A stretch of DNA of 61,308 nucleotides, taken from NCBI GenBank assembly GCA_016839705.1, contig JAEOTR010000003.1:1-61308 (forward strand). The letters are read 5' to 3'. Of the stretch, positions 47,432 through 55,516 are shown piece by piece. Positions within the stretch are counted from its first letter, which is position 1. Each line of letters starts with the position of its first letter. A model generated the notes under the pieces. It was not told the DNA's origin, searched no databases, and worked only from the letters and a program-made list of their open reading frames with translations. A program made the translations under genes and the position numbers. The DNA comes from Promethearchaeota archaeon. Lineage in GTDB: Archaea; Asgardarchaeota; Lokiarchaeia; Sigyniarchaeales; SOKP01.

Positions 47432-49375
47432 TTAGACTCTTATCTTACTAATAAATATCCCATTTATCAAAGGTTCAAGAGAAGGGATATCTTTCAATTG
47501 AATTTCTTGATTCATTTCGTAGAACTTCTCAAATGTCTGCCACACTGCCTTATCACTTTGTATTTCATCTAAAAAAGATGTAATCCGAATTTGAGCTGAA
47601 TATGACTGACCTTTGAAAACATAGCATATAAAGAAAGATGATAAAGAGTTAATTAGAATAGTATGTTCACCAAAAATCACACGATCAAGTCCTTCAGAAA
47701 ACATTTCATTAATAAAAGAATTTATTGCACTTAAAAAACCACCAAAAAGATGATCTTCAAAGTCTTGATCTTCACTAAATGAATGAGAGAAGATTGGCTT
47801 TCCTCCCTCTGAAATAATTAAAAGGAAGATAGGGTGTTCATCAGATAGCTCAGGAACATCTATCTCTCGTTTTCTGACCATTCCTTCCATCTGCTCATCT
47901 ATACGTGCTAACTCCATGCGTTCAGATAAGGATGCTTTGGAATCTTTCAATTTCTCCCATATATCTAATTTATTAAGTAATTCATCATGTTCATTTGAAA
48001 TTTTTATTGCTAACCGATTAAGACCATATTTATCTGCTATTTCCTGAGCTTTAGTCAAGAATTGCCGAGTTTTTATCACATCCAATGTCATTAATGACAA
48101 TCTTGCTTTTAATAAATATGTTTCAGCTAATAAAGAATAAGAACGAGAGTTTTTGACAGTGTCAAATAATTGAGAAATATAAACTTGCAATTCATCTAGT
48201 ATTTCTGGTTCGCTAGTAGCATGTAATTCAAATAGTAGCAAGTCACATAAATTAAGGAGAACCATTTTTAAAAATTCAGTTTCGAGAATTCCTTCTTCAA
48301 TTAATTGTTTTAATATCTCTTCAGCTTTACCCCGATTGAGAGCTCGGGGGCTATATTTCAGGTATATTGCTTTATCTATGCTATATAGTAGATTATAAAG
48401 ATATGCTTGATTCTTTTCTTGATCGACGATTTGCTTCATTCGATTTAAATATCGCTGTGCTTTTTCAAGATCTTTCATATCAAGAGCTAAGTGAAACAAA
48501 CTATCAGAAACACCAAATATTCGCACAGCACCTAATTTCTCTCTATATTCTTCTGCAATACTCATACTTTTTTCCAGGTTTTCTAACGCACGGTCGTAGT
48601 CTCCTTTTTCTTGATAGAGTTCTCCAACGCGAATATTTGTAGCATAACGAAATAACAAATCGTTTTCTTTCTCAAAAAATGCTAGAGCTTTTTCAGAATA
48701 ACTAAGAGCTCGATCTAGTTCACCTTTCATATGGTAAATACCTCCAATTTGCCAATAACGCTGATGAAGAAGGCGTATTAAGCCAAGATTAGTGATAATG
48801 GTTATAGATGATTCAGTATATTCTAGAGCACGGTTTAAATCTCCAATTGCCCAGAAAAACCGCCCAAGTGTGCCAAGACAAAGGGCAATATCTGCTTTTT
48901 GATCGAGGTCTTCGTATATTGCTAGAGATTCCTCCCAACATTCTTTGGCTTTTTCAAATTCTACTTTCTGCTGATAATATATGCCTTTTTGCAACAATAC
49001 ATTTGCTTTTCTTTTTGTGAGTTCTGTGGATATGTCTTGAGGAAGCGTCTTCAGTAGTACTTCACTCTGTTTGATAAATTCAGATGCTTCATGTGGCTTG
49101 TCCAAAATCCACAGGAAAGTGTTTGTCATTTGAATATAGACATCAAGCAATAATAGGGAATTTTCAAGCTTTTGACTTTCTTGAAAAGCCTTTTCGGCAT
49201 ATTTTGTACATTCATTCCAATCTAAAAAATAAACAGCGATTCTACTTTTAAGTATATAATAAGATATTCGCTCATGGAAAGGGAGATCTTTTTTCTTTCC
49301 AAAATCATTTAGCAATTGAAGCGCTTTTTCGATTTTCCCTTCCTCAATAAGTTTTTCTACCTTAATCAATTCCAT
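47432..49375 (-). CDS. TPR protein with C-terminal longin/roadblock-like domain
   Basis: Residues 5-450 are tetratricopeptide repeats (for example KAKECWEESLAIYEDLDQKA and RALEYTESSITIITNLGL). The last about 135 residues (PIFLLIISEGGKPIFSHSF ... FGEHTILINSLSSFFICYVF) look like a longin/roadblock-type alpha-beta module as seen in Asgard trafficking-like proteins. The domain call is tentative. The 647-residue protein would act as a scaffold. Start ATG 49375; promoter-like AT elements lie in the divergent spacer to 49594. Confidence 0.72.
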   Translation of the reverse strand: MELIKVEKLIEEGKIEKALQLLNDFGKKKDLPFHERISYYILKSRIAVYFLDWNECTKYAEKAFQESQKLENSLLLLDVYIQMTNTFLWILDKPHEASEFIKQSEVLLKTLPQDISTELTKRKANVLLQKGIYYQQKVEFEKAKECWEESLAIYEDLDQKADIALCLGTLGRFFWAIGDLNRALEYTESSITIITNLGLIRLLHQRYWQIGGIYHMKGELDRALSYSEKALAFFEKENDLLFRYATNIRVGELYQEKGDYDRALENLEKSMSIAEEYREKLGAVRIFGVSDSLFHLALDMKDLEKAQRYLNRMKQIVDQEKNQAYLYNLLYSIDKAIYLKYSPRALNRGKAEEILKQLIEEGILETEFLKMVLLNLCDLLLFELHATSEPEILDELQVYISQLFDTVKNSRSYSLLAETYLLKARLSLMTLDVIKTRQFLTKAQEIADKYGLNRLAIKISNEHDELLNKLDIWEKLKDSKASLSERMELARIDEQMEGMVRKREIDVPELSDEHPIFLLIISEGGKPIFSHSFSEDQDFEDHLFGGFLSAINSFINEMFSEGLDRVIFGEHTILINSLSSFFICYVFKGQSYSAQIRITSFLDEIQSDKAVWQTFEKFYEMNQEIQLKDIPSLEPLINGIFISKIRV

Positions 49376-49594
49376 ATTTTCTGAATGAGAATAACTTTCA
49401 ATTTGGATTATAACCTTAAAAGTACAATTAACATAATATTAAGCTATTTATAATTTTAAATGTAACGAAGGAAATGAAAGAATAGAAAAAAAGAATTTTT
49501 AATATCTTGAAATTAGCAAATAAACATATAATATAATTTAAATGTATTAACAATTTTCTTATAAAATTATTATTAGAAAGTAATGATGTAAAGA
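49376..49594. promoter_or_regulatory. Divergent promoter spacer
   Basis: A 219-base AT-rich spacer separates two divergent genes. The minus strand has an ATTTAAAATTATAAATAGC-type TATA region at about 49444-49462 and the plus strand has TTTAAATG-type boxes at about 49538-49545. Both are at plausible distances for the flanking starts. No other gene is visible. Confidence 0.35.
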
Positions 49595-50959
49595 ATGGAT
49601 GATCAAAATTTTCAAATTGTTGAGGAAGAGTATTTACCCTCTTCTAGAAAAACAAATTTCTTTCAGATTGATCTTCTAAAAGCTGCAATGATATTTTTGG
49701 TCATTTTTGATCATTTCGTATCTTGGAATATTAAAACGGATATTGGGGTCGCTCTATGGGAAAGAATTTCCATCCCCGTCTTATTAGTAATACTTGGATT
49801 TAATATGGGGCATTCTTTTAAGGAACATGGTGATCTCTCGTTAAAACAATTGTATTCAAGGGAGTATTTCAAGAAAAAAATCCTACGTTATGTAGTTCCC
49901 TTTCTTATTCTGTACGCAGTTTCAACCTTTATTGGTTTATTTTTATATGGATTCGATTTTTCTGCCATGTATAATAATCAATATTACCCTGATCACGGAT
50001 TTATTAACTTGTTTTATTTAATATTGCCTTTTTGGGGACCTGGGAATTGGTTCATCCCACTTTTATTCCAATCAATTCTCATCATGCCAATATTATATTG
50101 GGCCTTTACTAAAAAACCAGTACTTACACTAATTTTAACCTTTGTGGTGGAAATCACAATGCAAGTTATTGTTTTTTTCGTTATTGGTGATATCACATCT
50201 TGGGAAGAATTACATTACCTAGGATTATTCATGAATAGTATCTTGTTTTATCTTTCTGCAGTTGGTTTGGGCATATGGTTTTCCTCTGGTCATAAACTTA
50301 CAGAAAAAAGAAATCTCTTTATGTGGATATTATTTCCGATTAGTTTATACTACATAATTTATTATCAATTTTTTGAGTTTCGATTTAGGTTTGGAGGTAC
50401 TCCTCTCATTAGAGGAGACTATCATTTTTTGGTTTTTCCCTATTCTGCATTTTTAGTTTTGCTTGCACTCAATTTTTTACCTAAAACTTCAAAAGCAAGA
50501 ATCTCCAAGACTATATCTTTAATTGGAAAATCAACATATCACATATTACTCACCCAGATATTGGGATATGCAATGATCACTATGTGGTGGGGGACTCATT
50601 ATGGAATGGATGTTCCATTCAATCCTTTTGATATAATAGATTTATTGGTATTGTGGCTTGTTTTTATTTGGTTAGGTATAATCTGGTATAAAATCGATCA
50701 CCAAGAAGATTTAAGAAGAAAAATATTATACTACCTCAATTTTTTCATTATGTTTCCAAGTGTTTTCATATTTACCTTTTGGGCCCAAACTTTCTTGACT
50801 CCAAATCCATTCCTCCCAATTTTTCTTTGTGCAATCGCGGCTGTATTACTACATTTTGTTATTAAAAGACCATTAGATATACATATATTATTTATCTGGA
50901 CGGTATTCTTAGTAATAAGCTTTATTACGGTGATCCCTATCTCTAATTTTTCTCACTAA
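49595..50959 (+). CDS. Acyltransferase-3-family membrane protein
   Basis: The 454-residue protein has about ten membrane helices and the acyltransferase 3 hallmarks: FFQIDLLKAAMIFLVIFDHF near residue 25, including the conserved His of the family, and RYVVPFLILYAV after helix 2. These enzymes acylate cell-surface glycans or lipids using acyl donors from the cytosol. The substrate is unknown. No Shine-Dalgarno sequence is obvious; a GTAA-rich leader precedes the ATG. The gene converges with the hdr operon. Confidence 0.82.
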   Translation: MDDQNFQIVEEEYLPSSRKTNFFQIDLLKAAMIFLVIFDHFVSWNIKTDIGVALWERISIPVLLVILGFNMGHSFKEHGDLSLKQLYSREYFKKKILRYVVPFLILYAVSTFIGLFLYGFDFSAMYNNQYYPDHGFINLFYLILPFWGPGNWFIPLLFQSILIMPILYWAFTKKPVLTLILTFVVEITMQVIVFFVIGDITSWEELHYLGLFMNSILFYLSAVGLGIWFSSGHKLTEKRNLFMWILFPISLYYIIYYQFFEFRFRFGGTPLIRGDYHFLVFPYSAFLVLLALNFLPKTSKARISKTISLIGKSTYHILLTQILGYAMITMWWGTHYGMDVPFNPFDIIDLLVLWLVFIWLGIIWYKIDHQEDLRRKILYYLNFFIMFPSVFIFTFWAQTFLTPNPFLPIFLCAIAAVLLHFVIKRPLDIHILFIWTVFLVISFITVIPISNFSH

Positions 50960-51053
50960 GCGAATTTTGGATTCCATCTATTCATTTGGGAACTTACCTA
51001 ATTTTTGAGATTCGAGACTTATCTAAAAGAGAACAATGCTCAGGATAAAATTC

Positions 51054-51080
51054 TAAAAAAAAAGAAATTAAAAAAAATTA
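51054..51080 (-). terminator. T-rich terminator of the Tus/Dsr/Hdr operon
   Basis: On the minus strand, just past the last operon gene (tusA at 51098), a run of T tracts follows (AATTTTTTTTAATTTC and TTCTTTTTTTTTAG). This is the usual intrinsic terminator pattern in archaea and fits the operon end. Confidence 0.55.
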
Positions 51081-51097
51081 ATTTCAGGTATAAACAC

Positions 51098-51334
51098 TTA
51101 TTTTACAGCTTCAAAATATATATACCATATTTCGTCATCATCAAGGTATTCTGTTCCTAAATGTTTGTGCTTTGTTTTAGCCAAATCTCGTGGGACAGAC
51201 TCACTTGCAGGTTTATAATCTGTAATGACTTTTAATACTGTTCCAGGTCTCATTTTCATGAGTTGTTTTTTAGTCTTTAAAGCAGGAACAGGACATACAA
51301 GTCCACAGGCGTTTAATTCCATATCAAATTTCAT
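51098..51334 (-). CDS. tusA: TusA-family sulfur carrier, operon distal copy
   Basis: The 78-residue TusA/SirA protein has ACGLVCPVPALKTKKQLMKM, where C14 in the CP-x-P motif accepts persulfide sulfur from cysteine desulfurase or DsrE-type proteins; C10 is a second Cys. TusA transfers sulfane sulfur in tRNA thiolation and sulfur oxidation. It is the last gene of the hdr operon, 30 bases after the FrhB/GltD gene, with GAGGT seven bases upstream. A second copy starts the operon. Confidence 0.92.
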   Translation of the reverse strand: MKFDMELNACGLVCPVPALKTKKQLMKMRPGTVLKVITDYKPASESVPRDLAKTKHKHLGTEYLDDDEIWYIYFEAVK

Positions 51335-51364
51335 GATTTTTACCTCTTTAGTATTTTTTCGTTT

Positions 51365-53836
51365 TTATTCACATATTAAACTAAATATTGGTTCGTCCAT
51401 TTCAGGATCAACATTCATCTCAACTTGCATTAATTGTGTCAATCGAAGGGCTTCATAGCGTACTTTTGTAGCTTCTAAGTTTAAGTTTTTTGCCATATTA
51501 CTTATAGTCGTTGGTCCTTGAAGAGTAATATAATCTAAGACTTGTTGTCTTGGTGTTTTTTCAAATGTAAGGAGTTCGCGTTTAGATTTAAGATTGATTG
51601 CTTCATTAATTACCTCCTCGTTTACTTTTCCCTCTTCAAATAATCCCTTATTAATTGCATCATCTAAAATTTCTTTTCCTTTATCAGTCCACGCAACTAT
51701 TGTAGTATATCCTTTTTCAGAACCAACTTCTCCGGCAGTTATATCAGAATAAATGGCAGGAAAATCTTGACAGTGAGAACAGAAATTATTACAACTTAAA
51801 CATCTACGTGCTTCTTGTAGTGCCATATCTTCATTAAATTGGTGTTCGATCTCTTCAAAACTCCACGCTATTTCTTGAGTAGCTTCTTCTAAAGTTTCAG
51901 GCTTTGGTGAATAATCTTTTGGGGGTTTTTTTGGGCCAGTAAAGAACATTCTATTTTGCAGATACCTTCCCTCCATTAAATCTTCACCTTTAAGATACCT
52001 ATCAATTGAAAACGCCGCTTCTTTTCCATGAGCTATTGCAGCAATTGCCACTGCTTTTGAGTTATTAATAATATCTCCTCCCGCAAATACTCCTGGAATG
52101 TTTGTTTCAAAACTGATCTCGTTAACTTTTATTTTATTGTGTTCTTTTTCTAGTTTATTCTCAGTCGCAGCATCAATTTGATCAAAATCAACAGCTTGAC
52201 CAACAGCAATTACAATCGAATTGGTTACAATTTCATATTCTGAATCTTTAACCTTATTTATCGGTCTTTTTCCATTTTCATCAGGTGATCCCCATTCTAT
52301 TTTATAGGAGTTTAGCACTAAATTACCATCGGTATTTTGAGTAATTTTAGATGTTGAGGTAGTGAAATGATATTCCATAAATTCAAGCTCATTTTCCGGT
52401 ATTTCTTTTAACACTAATTCAAGTTGTTCTTCTGTCATGATATCAACAAGATGAACTTTAGCTGCACCTAATCTGAGAGCTGTTTGAGCTACATCAACAG
52501 CAACCGGACCACCACCAATTATTCCTACTGTTTTGTCTTTAAATTCTTCATTATTTTCCCAGTACCTGTACTTTCTATCCATAAGAAATGTAATTGCAAC
52601 ATGAACATTAGGAAGCTCCTCTCCCTCTAAATGTAAAGTTCGTGGTTTATATTGTCCTGTTGCGATAAAAATTGCTTCAAATCCATCATTTTTTAAATCA
52701 TCAAGAGTCATTTCAGGTCCTAATGGTTTATTCAAGACTATTTCTACTCCTGAATTTTTAATCATGTTAACGTCATAATCTAATACATAATTTGGTAATC
52801 TAAATTGTGGTACACCGAATCTTAGCATCCCTCCGGTCTGATCAGTCTTTTCAAATATAGTTGGAACATATCCCATCCCTCGCAAGAAATATCCCGCGGT
52901 TAATCCAGCTGGACCTGCCCCAATAATTGCCACTTTTTTAGCATTCTTCTTAGTTTTAATTGTAGATTTTGACTTGGATTTGATATCCTGTTTAATCTCC
53001 CATTCGGTAACAAATTTCTTTAATTCCCGAATTGCAACTGGATGGTCATTACCTATCAAAGTACACCCATGCTCACATTCATTAGTACAAATTCTTCCAC
53101 ATATCGATGGAAGCGGGTTTGCTTCACGAATTAAATCTACAGCATCTTGATACTTACCTTGCCTAATCAAAGAAATATATCCTTGGGCATTTACTCCTGA
53201 TGGGCAACCATTACAGCATGGTGAGCATGCTAATCCTCTATCAGTATGCTCTGTTCGCATTTGAGAATTACAGAATAAGCCAATTTTCAAGATTTCTCTA
53301 TTCATCTCTTCCTCTAATTCAGCAGCACCTCTCATTTCACATGGGACACCAACAATCCCTACCGGTTCAAAAGTTTTTCCTACTAGATCTACTAATTTTT
53401 GTAGAACGCCTGAACGTCCATAAACAACACCTGCCTTATTTACGACATCATCTGGATCAGAAACTGTATCTGCTTCCGGTTTATCATCAGTATCTTGAAC
53501 CATCACAATTTCAGCGAGTGATTGCGTATCAAGTAGTTCCTTTGCTAGGGTTGTAACCACACCACCATTAGCCGCTTTTGCTAATATTTCAGGATTTTTA
53601 CTTCTTAATGAATAAATCGCTTTCGGTTGTTTTTGCTTAAATTTTTTCTGAATAACTTGAGGACAATCTTGGTAACATTTTCCGCAATCTTGCCCATTTC
53701 TTTCAAGGATACAAAAATCTTTTAGTGTTGGTCGTAGTATATCCATTTGTATATGCTTACATGAACCAGCACACAATCCACATCCTTGACATAATCCAGT
53801 TTCAATAATTTCTTTTTCTAATAATTCAAAACTCAT
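51365..53836 (-). CDS. FrhB/GltD chimeric flavoprotein with C-terminal winged-helix-like domain
   Basis: The 823-residue protein has an F420-hydrogenase-beta (FrhB) half at residues 1-193, with ferredoxin-like Cys, SCKHIQMD and the VGVPCEMRGA motif. A complete GltD/NfnB-like NAD(P)H-flavin module follows (about 200-680), with iron-sulfur cysteines (204-257), FAD GAGPAG near 306 and NAD(P)H GGGPVAVD at 441. The missing FrhB C-terminal part resumes at 685-745 (SHCQDFPAIYSDITAGEVG). The last 60 residues are winged-helix-like. It likely moves electrons between NAD(P)H or F420 and HdrABC. GAGGG ribosome site; begins 2 bases after the preceding gene. Confidence 0.87.
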   Translation of the reverse strand: MSFELLEKEIIETGLCQGCGLCAGSCKHIQMDILRPTLKDFCILERNGQDCGKCYQDCPQVIQKKFKQKQPKAIYSLRSKNPEILAKAANGGVVTTLAKELLDTQSLAEIVMVQDTDDKPEADTVSDPDDVVNKAGVVYGRSGVLQKLVDLVGKTFEPVGIVGVPCEMRGAAELEEEMNREILKIGLFCNSQMRTEHTDRGLACSPCCNGCPSGVNAQGYISLIRQGKYQDAVDLIREANPLPSICGRICTNECEHGCTLIGNDHPVAIRELKKFVTEWEIKQDIKSKSKSTIKTKKNAKKVAIIGAGPAGLTAGYFLRGMGYVPTIFEKTDQTGGMLRFGVPQFRLPNYVLDYDVNMIKNSGVEIVLNKPLGPEMTLDDLKNDGFEAIFIATGQYKPRTLHLEGEELPNVHVAITFLMDRKYRYWENNEEFKDKTVGIIGGGPVAVDVAQTALRLGAAKVHLVDIMTEEQLELVLKEIPENELEFMEYHFTTSTSKITQNTDGNLVLNSYKIEWGSPDENGKRPINKVKDSEYEIVTNSIVIAVGQAVDFDQIDAATENKLEKEHNKIKVNEISFETNIPGVFAGGDIINNSKAVAIAAIAHGKEAAFSIDRYLKGEDLMEGRYLQNRMFFTGPKKPPKDYSPKPETLEEATQEIAWSFEEIEHQFNEDMALQEARRCLSCNNFCSHCQDFPAIYSDITAGEVGSEKGYTTIVAWTDKGKEILDDAINKGLFEEGKVNEEVINEAINLKSKRELLTFEKTPRQQVLDYITLQGPTTISNMAKNLNLEATKVRYEALRLTQLMQVEMNVDPEMDEPIFSLICE

Positions 53837-53838
53837 AA

Positions 53839-55074
53839 TTATCCCTCTGTTATTTTAACTTCTTTAATTACTCCTTCAGAGTCTATACTATATTCTACAG
53901 AACCGTTTTTATAGGTCCCCTCTACCACTTCAAAAATGTGGGTTTTATAATCATCAAAATTATCATTATCATCTATTTGCGATTTGAATCCACCAAAAAA
54001 TATGTTGGAAAGGTTCATATTCCCTGCAATTTGACGAATTTCTTCCGTGATTTCTTTATATTGTGTCGCATCTTCATTCTCTATTGCCTTTTGAAGTCTT
54101 TCTTCTAACTTTAACAGCTCCTCTCGATATCTTTTTGTTTGTTCACTGACTTCAATTTGATTTGCTTTTTCATATGTTTCAATGATCTTAAGAGTAAGTG
54201 AAATTGATTTCTCACCACCTAATAATCCCGTTATTAAGGGTAATTCTTCAATCAATCGTCCTGAAAATAAATCTTCTAAGAGAGATCCTGAAGAGGGAAT
54301 CCTTCCTTTAGGTAAACCAGATGTTGGCAATGTAAATCTAAAGAAATTCCCTAAAATATCAGGTAGACTTCGAGTGACATCATCCTCTTCATCAGCTAAT
54401 TTATCTGTCGCTCCTTTTTCAGAATGCTCCGTAGCAACTTCAATATTTCCCATAAGAGTTCCAAACATTCCTAACATACGGATACCAGATCTTTCTACTA
54501 ATTCTTTACAGCCCCTACATGGTGTATTGTAATTAATACATCTTTCTTTACATTCACGAGAGACAAAACCATTACAGAGAAATCCTAAGTCATTAAAACA
54601 TGTTTCTTCATCTTCAAGCTCAATTTGACGATGTACTTCATCCAAGTAATCACAGGTGGCTCTTCTTGTGCATAAATCACATAACTTTTTCGGTTTCTTT
54701 GGTACCTCTTCATTAATTACTGAAAGTAATTCATCGATTTCTCCTAAACATCCTTCCACTTCAATGACATCATTATCGAAAGTTCTTAAGGGAGTAACTT
54801 CATGGCCATGCTGGTTTGCTAACGCAAAAACTCCACCGGTGACTGTACAACTCCCATACGCAATAACTTTTTTCGCATTTGATCTTATTTTAAGTACCTG
54901 TTCCTTATCATTCGGTAATAAATATCCTGTTAATACAGCAGTTTCTATTTTTTCTTCTTTCCAGTTTTTAGGATCTTTTATATATTCAACATTATATTCT
55001 GAATTTAATTTCAACAGTAAGGATTCATTAAAACATTTATTACATCCATTAAATTGAAAAATTTTAACATCCAT
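53839..55074 (-). CDS. Hydrogenase small-subunit-like Fe-S protein (MvhG-like, orphan)
   Basis: The N-terminus resembles NiFe-hydrogenase small subunits, with proximal-cluster ligands in FNGCNKCFNE (C11, C14), GSCTVTGG and VEGCLGEID. Further Cys pairs follow between 130 and 190, including PCRGCKE. The second half is acidic with a coiled-coil region (about 310-355). No large subunit gene is present in the window, so it is probably an electron-wiring subunit rather than part of an active hydrogenase. It overlaps mvhD by 11 bases (ATGGATGTTAA). Confidence 0.8.
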   Translation of the reverse strand: MDVKIFQFNGCNKCFNESLLLKLNSEYNVEYIKDPKNWKEEKIETAVLTGYLLPNDKEQVLKIRSNAKKVIAYGSCTVTGGVFALANQHGHEVTPLRTFDNDVIEVEGCLGEIDELLSVINEEVPKKPKKLCDLCTRRATCDYLDEVHRQIELEDEETCFNDLGFLCNGFVSRECKERCINYNTPCRGCKELVERSGIRMLGMFGTLMGNIEVATEHSEKGATDKLADEEDDVTRSLPDILGNFFRFTLPTSGLPKGRIPSSGSLLEDLFSGRLIEELPLITGLLGGEKSISLTLKIIETYEKANQIEVSEQTKRYREELLKLEERLQKAIENEDATQYKEITEEIRQIAGNMNLSNIFFGGFKSQIDDNDNFDDYKTHIFEVVEGTYKNGSVEYSIDSEGVIKEVKITEG

Positions 55075-55516
55075 CTTTTATCGTACCCTCCTCTTTAATA
55101 GCATTTGATAATCGCTCTACAATATCTTCAAAATCTCCTACAGAAGTCTCTCCTTCAGCAGCTCTAGAGGTATATTGATTTACGAATTGATCACTATATC
55201 CTAATTCTTTGAATACTTTTTTCATAAGTTTGATTCTGTGCATTGATAAGATGTTTCCGTTAAAGAAATGACACGCACCTAAACAACATCCCACACATGC
55301 TACTGCATCAGCACCATTATTTAAAGCATCCATTATTTGTGTAGGTCCAACCTGACCAGTACATTGAACTCGAATAATTCTAATCGCTGGGTCATATGCC
55401 ATTCTTGCAACTCCTGCTGTATTTGCCGATCCCTGACCACACTCGTTACACATGAAAACTACTAAATTCTGAATCTTCTCTCTAATATTTTCATCTATAG
55501 TTTCACAGTCACTCAT
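55064..55516 (-). CDS. mvhD: MvhD/FlpD-type electron-transfer subunit
   Basis: The 150-residue protein matches MvhD, which carries a [2Fe-2S] cluster and passes electrons to HdrA. It has VVFMCNECGQG, QCTGQVGPTQIMDAL, and ADAVACVGCCLGACHF, with the Cys-rich core close to CHPGDCHY of methanogen MvhD. ATG 55516 overlaps the hdrA stop as ATGA; a TTG two codons upstream is less likely. It follows hdrA as in methanogen-type operons. Confidence 0.9.
   Translation of the reverse strand: MSDCETIDENIREKIQNLVVFMCNECGQGSANTAGVARMAYDPAIRIIRVQCTGQVGPTQIMDALNNGADAVACVGCCLGACHFFNGNILSMHRIKLMKKVFKELGYSDQFVNQYTSRAAEGETSVGDFEDIVERLSNAIKEEGTIKDGC

Noticed and set aside
53839..55074. A functional NiFe hydrogenase in this operon
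   Set aside because: No large subunit with NiFe-binding CxxC pairs is encoded in the window.
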